Assembly (NCBI GenBank): GCA_964036665.1
Contig: OZ038528.1
Location: forward strand, 19,517,245 to 19,581,244
Direction: 5' to 3'
DNA length: 64,000 nucleotides
Source of the DNA: Gordius sp. MW1
Lineage: Eukaryota > Nematomorpha > Gordioida > Gordea > Gordiidae
The stretch's first letter is position 1, and each line of letters begins with the position of its first letter. Positions 1 to 12,839 of the stretch are shown here, in pieces. Made by a program: the position numbers and the translations under genes. The notes under the pieces are model-generated. The model worked only from the letters and a program-made list of their open reading frames with translations. It made no database searches and had not been told where the DNA came from.

Positions 1-487
1 TAAAGCCATTGATTTTCAAAAAGTGGATTGCACACCATTGTTTCCCTTTCATAAGTGATACCCCATCATAAGTTTAAGCAGCACAGAAAAGTAGATTAGG
101 TTAGCAAAAATTCTAAACTGGCTTAAGAAATTGCTAGGACGCTAATAAAGCGAAGAGCGTGATGACAAAAGATGTACCAAGAAATAACAAAAGCAGCTGC
201 TTGTTAGGAAACTTTGTTCGGAGAAAACTATTTTTCCTGAAAATTTTTTTTTCATGTTATATTTTTGGGTTTTGATCGTAAAATATAGTTTTTCTTGCTT
301 TCTAGTCGCATTTAAAATGAGATCTACATGGTGTTTAGTCATCGCCCCTAAAGTTACGGACCAGTTATGTGGTTAATAATAGCTGATTTTATATATCTCG
401 TGTGCTTAATTTTAATAGCTGTTATTAATATATCTTAATTTAAGTACATGACAGGAAAGAGAAGCTGGTAAAAGCTTTAATATCTTT
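1..487. other. AT-rich intergenic DNA, nothing recognised
   Basis: No open frame with recognisable protein similarity, no RNA gene and no paired repeat was found before the LTR that begins at 488. The short frame on the minus strand at 142-342 has no family features. Confidence 0.5.
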
Positions 488-1312
488 TGTAGTTGGGCCA
501 ATTAAGATTTGACAGTTGTTAAAGTTTGGCCAATTAAGATCTGACAGTTGTTAAAGTTTGGCCAATTAAGATTTGACAGTTGGCTAATTAAGATTTTACA
601 GGAATTTAATTATGCACGAGAAACGAGTTCTCATCTGCATTAGGCGTGAGAAATAATTTAGTTATCGTCTGCGATTAAGGGTTTGTTTAAAGCACTAATT
701 AGAAACAGACGAATTTGTAAAGGGCATTTTCTTATTGAGATGTGCGGTACATCGCACCGTTGGCATCTCTCATGCAAATTGAGAAGTGCATCGATAAAAT
801 TTAAATAGTGAGAATTTGACCATGATATCATCAGTTATTTAATTTTCTGGTCAGTTATTTAATTTGTTATTAAGTCCTGCGGAGGAGATATTTAATTTTC
901 GTTCAGGACACGTTAGTCCTGCGGGGGGAGATGTATACTTCTCATTTTAGACACGTGGGTCCTTATCTAACAAGAGCCAGACATTCCTTTAATCCGATAC
1001 CTTTCTTTCGCCGTAGACGAAATCTTATTCTTCTCTGCTAGCAACTGCGATTGTCCACGAAAGAAACAAACGGCCCTAACTCAATACCTTATTTGTTAAC
1101 CGTTGACGTCCTTCATTTTAACCGATTGGTTAGGCGAACACTGCTTCTCCACGGCCATCGTCCATTCCATACTTTAATATACATCGAGAAACTTTATCTG
1201 ATTCCTTATGACTTATATTGTATAACCCAATCGTACCATTAGAATTAATAAAATAAAGGATTCAAAACGAGAAGTTGCGTTTATAAAATTGGTAGCACGA
1301 GGAAAACCCGCG
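488..1312 (+). repeat. 5' LTR copy
   Basis: This is the first of the paired direct repeats. Near its start it holds three imperfect tandem copies of a unit of about 30 bp around GGCCAATTAAGATYTGACAG (494-590). Shared sequence with the second copy ends at about 1312, after GAGGAAAACCCGCG. Confidence 0.75.
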
Positions 1313-1367
1313 AAAGACAAACAAAGTTGGTAGGACGAACATAAACAATCCGAGGGACCGTCATAGA

Positions 1368-2810
1368 CAGGGTTGGCAATTTCAAATACCCCCCCCCCCC
1401 CCGGAGAGTTTTGATTGAAGGAAGCATGAACTCAAGTTCCATCATGAAGTCATAAATTGTATTAATAGGCTAAAATTGAAATTCAATAAATTATTTTAAT
1501 TTGTCAATAAAAAAATATAAAATTGGCGAAATTATTTTTACAAATCAGGTGGAAATCATTCATAGACATCATTTTTTAACATCTGTGAACCCTAATTTAC
1601 AATCTTTAAAGTTACAAATTATCTTTAATTAAAAAATATCAATAGGTAAATAAACATAAATAAATGTTTTTAGAATTATTAAATCACTATCTTACTTATA
1701 ATAAACTTAAAAAGAATTATTATTAATAATAAATTCTATTGTTTGTTTTATATTGATATAATATGCTTATTTTGAATTGCAGATGTCTAATAAATATAAA
1801 AGTACTCTTTTACACTACTTTAGTAAAAAGGAAAAGCCTAATAAAAAAGATGGTAAATATGATTTAATTTGGGATAATTTTAATTATGTATGGGTGTTTG
1901 TGTTTATATAAAATAAGACATAAATATGTTTGTTTGTAATAGGTAAAGATGGGACTGAATTAAAAAAACTCTTGTTTTATCTCTTACTATGGGAAATTAT
2001 GGTAATTATTTTTAAGCATTAGATATTTTAAATATATATAAGTTAAAGGCAGATATTATTCTGCTTCCAACAGTGAAATTCACATGAACTCTGAAAGAGG
2101 CAAGAAAGATTTTGGTTTTAATATAGAAGTATTATATATATTTTCATGTTTTAGGTCAAGGTGCAAATTGTAATTCTGCTGGAGTGGGGAAAACTGTCTC
2201 TTCTTTCTCTTATGATAAAAATGCTGGTAATTAAAATTATGCAAGTTGTTTTTATTTTATTAATACATAAATTAATCTACTGGTATCATCAGAATTAGTG
2301 TTTATTATATTATTCAAATTAGTTAGAATCACATATGTATATATAATTTATTATAACTCCACGGGATATATATAACATTAATAATAATAAATTGTTAATC
2401 ACTCCAATACATATTGATAAAGATGAGTATATTGGCAGCTCTACTAATTGCTCAGTCTCTGAAAGTTAAAAACATGGGCAAAATTTAAAACTTAAACCAT
2501 CATATAAATTTATGTTTTCATATACATCTAAATACAAATGGCTAATTTTTGATGAAGCCTTAGGTGGGGCTTTATGCTCTGTCTGTTCTCTTTATAACAA
2601 AAACGATTTATTTATTCAACAAAAAACAAAGGGTGTACAGAAAAGCGACAGGAGAAAGAGGAAAGCTATTAAAACATGATATAACACTTATATCACCAAT
2701 AAAAATCAGTAAATATTATACAAAATGGTTCAGCAATTAAAAAATTTTTACCCCCCCCCCCCCGGAAGTTGAAAATACCCCCGGGAGAATTTTTTCTGAA
2801 AGAAACCCTG
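1368..2810 (+). mobile_element. hAT element with perfect 8-bp target duplication
   Basis: The element starts CAGGGTTGGCAATTT and ends GAAACCCTG, giving inverted ends of the CAGGGTT type. It is flanked on both sides by GTCATAGA (1360-1367 and 2811-2818), the 8-bp duplication expected of the hAT superfamily. Both ends carry long C tracts followed by CCGG. The interior has degraded coding traces on the plus strand: an N-terminal frame from 1783 beginning MSNKYKSTLLHYFSKKEK, and at about 2510-2690 a zinc-finger-like stretch reading YKWLIFDEALGGALCSVC. It is too short and broken to encode a working transposase. It sits inside the LTR element and is therefore younger than it. Confidence 0.85.
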
Positions 2811-3535
2811 GTCATAGATGCATCGCGTAGGGCAAGTTACAGGATCTCCATCGTCGATCCCGACCAACAGGATTAGTGACGTTAGATTCAAAGTGCTTAC
2901 AAAAGAAAAGAAAAGAAGGACCACGTAAGTTCTTAATGTTTCTTTATTTTTTGTAATGATAAAAAAAAATCTTTGCTTGTTATTATTATATTTATATTAG
3001 TTGTAGAATTATTATATAATACCTCCGCTTGATGATGGACGTTAACTGAATTGTGGGTGTCAACAAATTTATTTTCTTTATTTTTGTGCGATCACTTATC
3101 GTATTTTTATGAACATGTTTGGGCCGAAAGCTTCATGTAATTTTATTAATTTTGGGCCATAAGTGTGTCGGGGCCACGCAGGAAAATTCTTGTAATCCTG
3201 GGCCGCGTTACTTTAATTGATGCTCATTGGCGCTGACAGTAATTTGGTTTATATTAATTTTTCCTACCCGTCTAATACCTCTTATTTGGGTTGATAAGGT
3301 CAACAACGTTATAGATGGTTGATAGATGTTTAATACCCCTTACTTAGAATCGAAATAGTTTCAACTAATTGAAAAGGTTCTAAATTCTTTTCAAAATTAG
3401 ATCTTAGGAATGCTTACCTTACGACGTCTAAGATGTTAAAAACAAACACCGATAGAGGTGTGGTACGGAGGCCCTGCAGCAGTTTTCCCTTGAACCTAAA
3501 CAGGAGGTGCCGGAAAAGGTAAAAGGGGAAGGTGT

Positions 3536-4367
3536 TGTAGTTGGGCCAATTAAGATTTGACAGTTGTTAAAGTTTGGCCAATTAAGATCTGACAGTTGTT
3601 AAAGTTTGGGCAATTAACATTTGACAGTTGGCTAATTAAGATTTTACAGGAATTTAATTATGCACGAGAAACGGGTTCTCATCTGCATTAGGCGTGAGAA
3701 ATAATTTAGTTATCGTCTGCGATTAAGGGTTTGTTTAAAGCACTAATTAGAAACAGACGAATCTGTAAAAGGGCATTTTCTTATTGAGATGTGCGGTACA
3801 TCGTACTGTTGGCATCCATGCAAATTGAGAAGTGCATCGACAAGATTTAAATAGCGAGAATTTGACCATGATATCATCAGTTATTTAATTTTCTGGTCAC
3901 TTATTTAATTTGTTATTAAGTCCTGCGGAGGAGATATTTAATTTTCGTTCAGGACACGTTAGTCCTGCGGGGGGAGATGTATATTTCTTATTTTAGACAC
4001 GTGGGTCCAGCGGCAATTATCTAACAAGAGCCAAACATTTCTTTAATCCGATGCCTTCCTTTCACCGTAGACGGAATCTTATTCTCCTCTGCTAGCAACT
4101 TCGATTGTCCACGAAAGAAACAAACGGCCCTAACTCAATACCTTATTTTTTAATCGTTGACGTCCCTCATTCTAACCGATTGGTTAGGCGAACACTGCTT
4201 CTCTACGGCCATCGTCCATTCCATACTTTAATATAGATCGAGAAACTTTATCTGATTCATTATTGACTTATATTGTATAACCCAATCGTACCATTGGAAT
4301 TAGTAAAAAAAAGGATTCAAAACGAGAAGTTGCGTTTATAAAATTGGTAGCACGAGGAAAACCTGCG
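3536..4367 (+). repeat. 3' LTR copy
   Basis: This is the second of the paired direct repeats, preceded directly by the candidate polypurine tract. It matches 488-1312 throughout, including the tandem GGCCAATTAAG units, and diverges after GAGGAAAACCTGCG. Confidence 0.75.
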
Positions 4368-5803
4368 TTTATAAAATATCTACCTGTAGGACATTCTAAT
4401 ACTTAAAAATAGAGTTTGAGTGGTTTGTTGCACCAAGGTCTGTTTTGTGCCAATTGGGGCCTCTAATCAAGGTGGCCCTCGAGTCAGACCCAACCCTAAT
4501 GCCCCATTAATTATTTTTGTTCGAATAGTGGTTGAGGAGTTTGTCCCAAGCCCACTCATTGGGAAAATGATTATCCCTTAGCATAGTCGGCTTAGATCGC
4601 CTTCCCAAAATCCTCGCCCCACCCTCTCGCTACAACACTGTAACTAGTTGATAAAAACGTTGTAAAATTCTGCCTACATAAAAATGGATACTAGTTTAAC
4701 TTGCAAAACATTAGATTTTCTAATGGAGTTTATTAGCACGTTTCTGATTGCTGTCTCTACTTTTCTTTAACAGACTTTTTATAACTTAACGGCATTTGGG
4801 CTTTTATTTGTCACACTCACAGGCATGCATATTATAAGAAACGCTAGTATTAAATAAAACGTATAAGCACTAGCAAAACAAGCGATGGAAAACTTAAGGG
4901 ACAATGAGAAAAAAGATGTCATGTGTTTTTGATAGTTTCATGTGGCAGGTTTATAAAAACTCCGCTCGTACGTATGGTTTGGTATAATTCCAAAGGCATC
5001 GGCTTAAAATTATTGTAGATATTTGGTAACAAACAAATACATATTTACATTTATATATAAAACCTAGCTGTATTAACTTTATAAATAATTATTTAGTATT
5101 ACCTTTATTGCCGACATGGGTGAATTGCACTACTCCCCAAATTAAATTAATGTATTAAGTTAAATATTATATTATTATTATCCGTGATTTATTAATCAAG
5201 GAAATATTTTGCGTCCTTATAATTTCATATTCAATCTGGACTTTTTTATCTGTCTTCCATTCCTTTGAGAATGATTTTAGATAAACAAATTTCTTTCTGA
5301 AAAATTTGTATAGATTAAAATACCGTGTGTAATGTAGCCAAAAGCATATGCTTAGTTTAATATTTAATAAAATTTTTATGGGAATTAAAGTTAGGATTAG
5401 ATTTTGGAGAATAATTAACTTAAAGATGAGTTTAAAGTGAATTAAAGAAATTTGTTGTAATTCGAAATATATGTTTTTTTTTATTTTAACATAGGCGCAC
5501 GGAGGATTTCATTTTGGGGAGGTTTTACATTTTTTCTTCAATATATTGTTAATTTCATATGGACAGAACACGAGCAAAATTTAATAATATAAGGGCATAT
5601 GTGGGGCCTGGCCTTACCCGAGACCCGAGCTCATCCCGAATTAAACCTAAGGCACCCCATTTATAAAATATGATTTAAAACCGAACTATAAAATAAATAC
5701 ATTCGCAGAGCCCACATAATATAGCCTACTTCAGTCCCTCCCCTCTGTTTATGATAATTTTGTAATCAAAATTGCTAATTTTATTCTAGTTTCTATATAT
5801 ATA
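4368..5803. other. AT-rich intergenic DNA
   Basis: No gene is recognisable. A single end resembling the CATGGGCGTAGCC MITE family (CATAGGCGCACGGAGG) lies near 5492. A GC-richer patch at 4430-4660 has no recognised content. Confidence 0.45.
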
Positions 5804-8539
5804 CTAGCTGTGCCCGGCCAAGCGTTGCTTTGGCTTAGTCCTTAATTAGCTAAATAATTGGTATGAATTAATAAAACATTTATGAAAAGTTTTGGGTCAA
5901 TCGTTTATGTTGTAAAAAAATATAGGGAAAGGCATACCTATTCATAATTAAATAGATTTATAATAGTTTAAAATACTTATAAGGTATTTGTTAATTTTAT
6001 ATGTTAAAAAGTGCGATGTTAACGATAATATGCATAGTTGGGTAACAAAAATTTATAAACCATTGCACTGGCTAAGCCCATGGGTATATTAATATTTTGA
6101 TTGTACATATACGGTTTTCACTTTACCTGAGTGATGTTAAGATATGCCCGACCCGTCGGGCCAGGTTCGGGCCTGTCTTCGGACGGCCGAAAGAAAACTA
6201 TGCTTAAATTTACCTAAAAATAAGTTTGAATAAGAATAAAACTGTGAGATTAATATGGTTGGTGGAAAAGAAACATATTGGTATTAGTAGATAGGCTAAA
6301 ATGAAGATTTATACAGCTATACATGTTATGGAGTTATAAAATTTAAAAATGAACGTGTCCAGTCAAAATCGTGGCTTCTTCAACGTTGCACATCAAGCAT
6401 TTAACAGCGAGACGTAAACCAATGGAAAGTTTTGGCTGACTGAAATTACATATCGCGATACTTGCTACGCCAATTTTTAAATGCAAAATGTGAGGTGGAA
6501 TCCCTGCCAGATCATTTGAATTGAAAGATTCGATTGGATAATTTGTGTCATCAATAACAAAAGCAGTGTCAACCGATTTGTAAGTAATTGGATTGCCTTG
6601 AATGTTAGACAGAATGAGATTGTTAAGCTCGTGGACGTCATTATTCTTGGGGCCGAGAATAGCCCGTTGGCGGAGCCAAATCGATCATGATAATGGGCGT
6701 TAATATTTGGAAACACATTATCAACCAAGCAGTTTAGATGGAACAAAATTGCAAATGTTGGTAGGAAAAGAAATCCGTCCTGAGCATATACCAACGTGCA
6801 CGGTTCCCTTCCCAATTTCTAGCAATTAATGGGAGAATATCTCACATACAGGATGAGTTTGAAATACTATACGAATATAAGTAGTCAGATTTAATGTTTT
6901 GACATAAGGCAACAAAATAGAATAATTTAGGCAGGGATTAATTTCGTCCGCAGGGTGGATCGTAAGAGAACCGGTAAAGTTTGCCTGAAATCTCCTGCAA
7001 GCAATAACCTTGCGTTACCAACAGGTTTGATGGTTCTTTGTAAATCTTGCGATTACCGATTAGAGCTTAGAACGATTTTTCATAATCCATTGTGCATTCA
7101 TCCCAAACGATAAGCTTGCACTTCTGAAATACTATACCCATTCCATATGTTCTAAAAATGTTGCACATTAGATTTTCACAGTAATAAGCGTTTAAAGGCA
7201 ATTTTTATGCTGAATGAGCAGTTTTTCTACCGGGTAATTATGTGACAGCCCTTCCGGAAGACCCTAGAGCCACGGCCATATTAATTTGGGAACGAATAGT
7301 TGCCAGAGCAATGTCAGTAGGAAAGTTTTACCAGTTCCTCCTCAAGCATCTAAGAAGAAGACTTCTCCAATCTTTATTAACAGCAAGCAAAATCTTATTG
7401 TAAATGGCTTTTTGTTGCGTCGCTATCTTTGGAACAGATCGCATGAAAGACAAAAGATCATCTTGGTTGTATTTTTGTTTAAGATGTAAGTCTATATAAA
7501 TTGGAGCAGCAGCAGATCGATATAATGCAGACAGTTAATTCAAAGCTTTGTTTCGAGGTTTTAAGCATAAATCTTATAATCTTGTAGCATTTGATCCATG
7601 TTTATATTGTGCGCTGTATACTTTTTGTAGCAAAAGACAATCCAGGTTTTGGATTAGGGGGGGGGGGGGGCGTTTCAAGTTCAATTAGGGGGGAGGCAAA
7701 ATATAAATTTTTAAGGATTTTTGTATTTAAATTTTTTTTGTCATTAAAGGGGGGGGCCAAAACCCAAGAGTTATCTACCTAGCTAGACTATTGCGTTCCG
7801 CAGTTGAATGGTTGCCACGCTACCACCATCCTCTGTTGATCTTCTTTTTTATAAAGGATACCCATCACTGCCCGTAATCTAACTAATGTAGAGCAGACGT
7901 TTCGATTCAATTTTGGCTAACATATTGCATTGATGGAATATTTTACGGCATTTTAAATATGTTTTTCGTGCTCTCGGAGCATAATTTTGTATGAATAATA
8001 GCTCATATAACTGCATTTCAAGTTTGTCGGTTAAACATTGTCTGCATTTATCAACTTACCGTTAAAGTAATCTTTTTGTACTTTTAATATTAATAACCGA
8101 ACTTCATAAAAATAGCAAAAAAGCACGAAACGTGGGAATCTTTCTAAATGCGCGCGTTATATTTATTTAAGAAAATGGTGATGTTTTACGGTATCAAGAA
8201 TATTTATTTGTTACAGCTTTATATATTGTAAAAAAAAACGGGCGTAGTTGAGTAAAAAATTGAGACACAAATGACAAAGCAATTGTGGAAAAAAGTTTAA
8301 GGTAATTAGTAGCACCATAACGATAAATAAGTACAAAAAACGTAGTATAAATAATCCGCTATATGGCGGTATAGACTACCAAAAAACATGGTTCCCGCTG
8401 TCGCAGGTTGATAAAAAGTATCTATAAACCATCTACAATGCTAAGGCAATAATCTGACCAAATTTGGTGGCAATCGGTTGAGAACTCTAAAAGTTATCAG
8501 CGTTCAAAAAAAAGGGACTTAGATTTTTATATATATAGA
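5804..8539 (-). mobile_element. Helitron 1, canonical ends, degraded helicase
   Basis: Read on the minus strand, the element begins TCTATATATATAAAAATC at 8539 and ends at 5804 with CTAG. Just before that end is a hairpin (GCCAAAGC, loop AAC, GCTTGGC). It is inserted between A and T with no target duplication. All of these are Helitron hallmarks. The interior carries a broken PIF1-family helicase (about 6380-7570). A Rep/HUH endonuclease was not recognised, so the copy is dead or internally deleted. Short G-tract sequence at 7658-7756 looks like a remnant of a poly-G MITE inserted later. Confidence 0.85.
6380..7570 (-). pseudogene. Degraded PIF1-like Helitron helicase
   Basis: Helicase blocks can be read in order on the minus strand but in changing frames. 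A Walker A stretch GGTGKTFLLT lies near 7330, preceded by QQKAIYNKILLAVN. A Walker B stretch KCKLIVWDECTMDYEKS lies near 7120. Next comes LLAGDFRQTLPV near 6980. Near 6660 is a C-terminal block reading RAILAPKNNDVHELNN, then NYPIESFNSNDLAGIPPH and LHLKIG. These are typical of helicases in Helitron RepHel proteins. Stops and frameshifts between blocks rule out an intact product. Confidence 0.85.
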
Positions 8540-9163
8540 TAGTAGAATTAAAACGCTAAAAATGAAATAAGTAAAAATTTCAGGAGCTTATTTATTTTAA
8601 ACCGTTGAATTTAATTTTAATATTAGTTGAAACAATTGCTTATTTTAAATTTATCTTTCTTTGAAATTACGATTAATAACAATCCATATATTTCATAGTG
8701 ATATTATAAAATAATCTTTAATTTGCTTAAAGGTCTTTATTACAAGAATTGAGCCGAGTTCGGGCACGGCTAAAATAAAAAAAAAGCCTCTCGCGTTCGT
8801 GTATGGCTGAGGCAAATTAAAAACTGATACGTCTGCCCGGGCTCGGTTCTATGAAAATCCATTTAGCATGGCTCTATATGTGATAAAAATGTAATTCCAT
8901 ATTTTTAATAAAAGATTTATTCACATATGTAACATCGTCGAGAGTTAGCCAAATTTAGATGGTTTAAAATTTTATGAAAACTGGTGTAACGGAAATAGAT
9001 ATAATCTAAAAGTATAAGCTAGTTTGGTAAAAAGTCATCTTTAATAAAAATGTAATTTAAAAATACCTGCACAACACATTTATTTTGCTAACGTAACCTT
9101 ACGTTGTTCTGATTTGATCTAACAATCATCAAAACCATTTTATCTCCACAGGTTTATAAATAA
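8540..9163. other. Spacer between the two Helitrons
   Basis: AT-rich sequence with no gene. Around 8750-8860 lie short CCGGGC-rich words resembling the GC-rich hAT MITEs found later in the window, but no paired ends could be assigned. Confidence 0.4.
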
Positions 9164-10779
9164 CTAGCTGTGCCCGGCCAAGCGTTGCTTTGGCTCAGTC
9201 CTTAAGTGGTTAATTAAGTATAATCTATTAATAAGACTTATCTAAAATGGGGTCATATATGAAATAATTTATAATGTGAAAGGTCCGAATGATTTTATGA
9301 ACCCACTATTTTTAGTATATATTTATATAATAAGACAAACCAAATGCAAATTCTGTTTTAGTCATTAAATTTCGACTAAAATTAAATGTTTTTGAAAAAA
9401 TTGCTTATTAATGCTGTTACTTATTATACAATAATACCATTATTTTATTTTTCTAGTTAGCTGATTTATTTGAAATACAATTTTCTTTAATATAATAAAA
9501 TAATTATTGAAGGATGGATAATTATTAAAAATATGCTTCTATGATCAACCACGTGATAATAATGACAAAAACTGCATAATTTAAATTTTATTTATTCAAT
9601 TTAAATAGTCTGTTAAACCCCAATAATTTTAACCGTATACTGTAACATTTTTATTATACTTTTAAATATCTAATTCGAGAAAACTTCAGCTTTGTATGTA
9701 AGACGTCATTATTGTATATGCTGCTATAAATGAAACTGGACGGGAAATGTCAGATATTTTTAAAACAAAAAGGTATTTTAGGAATCTGAAAAAGCTATTT
9801 TACCCCTGGCCTATCTGGGCATCTACGGCTAAATTTTCGCTCAAATCGGATCTGAAGTTTCAGAATTTAGCCCTTTTTTAAAACCAAAAAGCCGAGAAAT
9901 GTCCGATATTCTTAAAACTAAGAGAATTTTAGCAATCTGAAAAAGCTATTTTACACCTGGCCGCCCTGAGAACCTACGGGTAAAGTTTCGCGAGAATCGG
10001 GCCGGTAGTTTCAGAATTTATTCTCATTTAAATATCTCATTTAATAAAAATTAATGATAGATAATGACATTTATATATAAATAGCATTTACTCAGAATAA
10101 TCAACGTTGGACTATTTTATATTACATTTAAATTATATATCCTTTCATCTTTCTCATTTAAAATATCTCATTTAATGATAATGAGAAAAATTCATCTTCT
10201 TCACCTATATATGTTCTCAAATAATCTATAATTTTATTTATTTTAGGTTAATTCATAAATTTTATGTTGTCACCGTTAAGAAAAGATGACGTTTAAGAAA
10301 TTTAATTCATAAATTTTATGTTGTCTTGTCACCGTTAAGAAAATATGACGTTTAAGAAATTTAATTCATAAATTTTAGGTTGTCTTGTCACCGTTAAGAA
10401 AAGATGACGTTTAAGAAATTTAATTCATAAATTTTATATTGTCACCGTTAAGAAAAGATACCGTTAAGAAAAGATTACGTTTTACTACAAACTACTATAA
10501 GTGATACACTTTTACTACAGAACCGTCTGTATATTCAAATTTTCAACGAACGCGAGGAGGTGCGTTTGATTGACATTTTATTGAACGTCAAAACGCATAA
10601 AACCCAATATCTCGAAAATTAAAATTTTAGAAATCTGAAAAAGCTATTTTACCCCTGGCCGCCCTGGGAACCTAGGGGTAAATTTTCGCGCGAATCGGGC
10701 CGGTAGTTTCAGAGATTAGCCCTTACATACATATATACATATATACATACATATATACACTTTACTTTATATATATAGA
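9164..10779 (-). mobile_element. Helitron 2, non-autonomous
   Basis: The 3' terminal sequence is nearly identical to Helitron 1: the same hairpin, then CGGGCACAG and CTAG ending at 9164. The minus-strand 5' end is TCTATATATATAAAGTAAAG at 10779, again between A and T. The 1.6-kb interior has no helicase. It carries three copies of a block of roughly 100 bp around CTGAAAAAGCTATTTTACMC (near 9780, 9930 and 10630) and a short tandem array at 10240-10480. It was probably mobilised by a RepHel of the same family as Helitron 1. Confidence 0.85.
10240..10480. repeat. Tandem repeat inside Helitron 2
   Basis: About four tandem copies of a 56-61 bp unit that runs AATTCATAAATTTTA, then TTGTCACCGTTAAGAAA, then GATGACGTTTAAGAAATTT. 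The unit length varies because TTGTC is sometimes duplicated. Confidence 0.8.
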
Positions 10780-10798
10780 TAACTTTGCGATTCTATTC

Positions 10799-11602
10799 CG
10801 CAACCAGACCAATAACTCCGATAGAATTTTGCGCTGAATAATAATCTGTTTATATATTTCCTCCAAACTTCCAGTTTTTAGATAAACGAGGTTGAAGGTG
10901 CAAAAAATGCCCATTTTAACTTTTTTGAGGCATATTGTCACGGCATTTTAATTTATACTGAAAAGAATTTATTCCCGTAGATTAAAGTTTCATCTAAAGC
11001 CCATTACTTTAATTTTTTATTTCATCCATATATTTAAATTTATTCGTATTTAAGCAAACCCCTTCCCCTTATTAAAATTCGTCCCACTATGTCTGGAAAC
11101 CTTAGTAAATTAGGGTATATACTACAAACGCGATCTTTATTAACACATCAATCTCTCCCTTTCTCCTTCTCTTCCACTCCCGCCTCGATATCTAGCCAAG
11201 CACGGATGAAGGGGGTGAGAATGGAGGAGAAAGAGAGGAGAGGAGATGAAGGGAGAGTAAGAAGTGTTAGCACACATCGCGTACGCAGTATGAATTTTAA
11301 TGTACTTTAATTATAGCGGGACGAAATTTGATAAAAGAAATGGGTTCACGTAATTAAGAATAAACTTAAATATAGAGGCGAAACAAAAAACTAAAATAAT
11401 GAAACTTTATATGACACTTAAAATTACAGAAATATATTAATATTTTATAATAATAATTAAAAATGTCGTGGCAATATAGCCTCAAATGTTAAAATGGGCA
11501 TTTTCAACCTCGTTTACTTAAAAAACTGGAAGCTTTGGAAAAAATAAAAATAGATACTGTTCAGCGCAAAATTCTCTATGGGAATGATCCGCTTGCAGGA
11601 TG
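10799..11602. mobile_element. Inverted-repeat element, copy 1
   Basis: The arms at about 10799-10960 and 11475-11602 are inverted copies of each other. Shared words include CCGCAA/TTGCAGG at the tips, then TTTTGCGCTGAA, AACTTCCAGTTTT and AAACGAGGTTGAA. A second copy with the same arms lies at about 43841-44141. The centre (11040-11310) is not repeated elsewhere in the window. No target duplication was found, so the superfamily is unknown. Confidence 0.6.
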
Positions 11603-11619
11603 TTTTTAGACCTGTGTAA

Positions 11620-12266
11620 TTTACCACTTTTAAAACTAACATGAATTTCTTCTATCTAATTATTTTTTATTTATTTTAGCCTTGCAGCTCGATAGCATTT
11701 AATGCTTGCGATAGGTCTAGATTGACCTTTATAAATGGTGTTACTGATTACACCTGCTATATAATTTGGTTAGGTTATACTTGTTTCAAATCGAGATAGT
11801 CTATCAAGCCAGATCATTTTAGTATAAGATCCAAGACGTTGCTGCAAACCTCTCAGACCCAAATGTCAAAAATTGTTATAAAATTGATTCTTTTCTTGCT
11901 TTGTATATCCAATTGTCAATTTATTAATATTGTTTTTTAGGACGTTATGTCACCACCTACATATTGTTTATATACCTAGTATACCACTGGAAGTTAGATA
12001 AACCAGCTTTTCCTCGTTAATTTCAATGATAAGGTAATTTAATTTTGTTTAACTTATCATTAGAAATTATTTTTAGAGCAAAATTGATTTGTTTAAAAAG
12101 TAAGTAAAAGTATTGAGGCTATCTTATTTATATTTAATTTCTTTATACATTAATTAATTTTGAAAATTATTGTACGAAAACGTGGGGAGGTGGGGTAGGG
12201 TTTAGTCTCAAAACCCTCTTGCGAACGCCAATACATTGCAAATTTTGCAATGCACCTTAGCTCCTA
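11620..12266. other. Intergenic DNA, nothing firm
   Basis: The stretch 11690-11870 is less AT-rich and reads open on the minus strand for about 60 codons, but matches no family I recognise. The rest is AT-rich. Confidence 0.35.
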
Positions 12267-12538
12267 TGTAGTAATCAGTAATATTAAATTGATTGCTCGC
12301 GGCATATTACTTCTTTAATTGACTCATTTATATTACCATACTACTTCGCGACGTTAATTGACCTATCACATATAGCTCGCGGATTCACCACTAAATGTTA
12401 ATTGACTTGATGTATTATTTCGATTAGCTCGCGTTATATAAAGAAAGAAGTGTTTTACACTTCTTTATTATTTACTAACTCTTTTCTTTTCTCTCACTTT
12501 GTTATTTACCCTTCAATAAAGAGTACCCCCTCCCAACA
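12267..12538 (+). repeat. Ty3/gypsy LTR, complete
   Basis: 272 bp, TG...CA bounded. A TATA box (TATATAAAG, about 12435) lies upstream of a small hairpin (AAGTGTTTTACACTT), with AATAAAG close to the end. The primer binding site follows directly. Confidence 0.75.
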
Positions 12539-12839
12539 ACTGGTGACCCCGACGTTATGGGGGCCATGCGCAGAACAGTGGTTGGGCGTTCGGGAGACGT
12601 TGTTGTTATTTATGTAGAGGTGTATTAGGGCCTCATGGTTTTCGTCGTAGAAACAATCAGGTAGGTAGGCAGCTTGTTTCCCTCACAGCAGTCGGACACG
12701 TTTTGCTCGAGGTTAGTTGAGAGGTTGAAGTTGGTTGTTGCAGCTCGATCGTGTCTTTACAATATTTGTATCGGATGCCGAATTGACAAAGTAGTGCCCA
12801 ATATCTGAGTTGCATTATTTTAACAAAGAAAACCAAGAT

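Larger units (their letters stand above)
488..4367 (+). mobile_element. Non-autonomous LTR retrotransposon with a nested hAT
   Basis: Two long direct repeats, 488-1312 (about 825 bp) and 3536-4367 (about 832 bp), are near-identical with scattered substitutions and small indels. Both begin TGTAGTTGGGCC. Immediately before the second copy lies a purine-rich stretch (GGAAAAGGT then AAAAGGGGAAGG, 3512-3532), placed as a polypurine tract should be. The interior is 2.2 kb, but 1443 bp of that is a later hAT insertion, leaving about 0.77 kb with no gag or pol similarity. This is therefore a TRIM/LARD-like non-autonomous element or an internally deleted one. I could not fix the exact LTR 3' ends, a primer binding site or a target duplication. 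A plain segmental duplication is the alternative, but the purine tract argues for an LTR element. Confidence 0.75.

Noticed and set aside
487..495. A target duplication for the LTR element at 488-4367
   Set aside because: The flanks share only TATCT at slightly different offsets. Without fixed LTR 3' ends this cannot be claimed.
6477..6815. A 112-codon minus-strand frame as a gene of its own
   Set aside because: The recognisable helicase sequence is in a different frame of the same strand. This frame is a shadow of the Helitron pseudogene.
11690..11870. Possible minus-strand coding remnant
   Set aside because: Open for about 60 codons, but no motif ties it to any transposase or host family.
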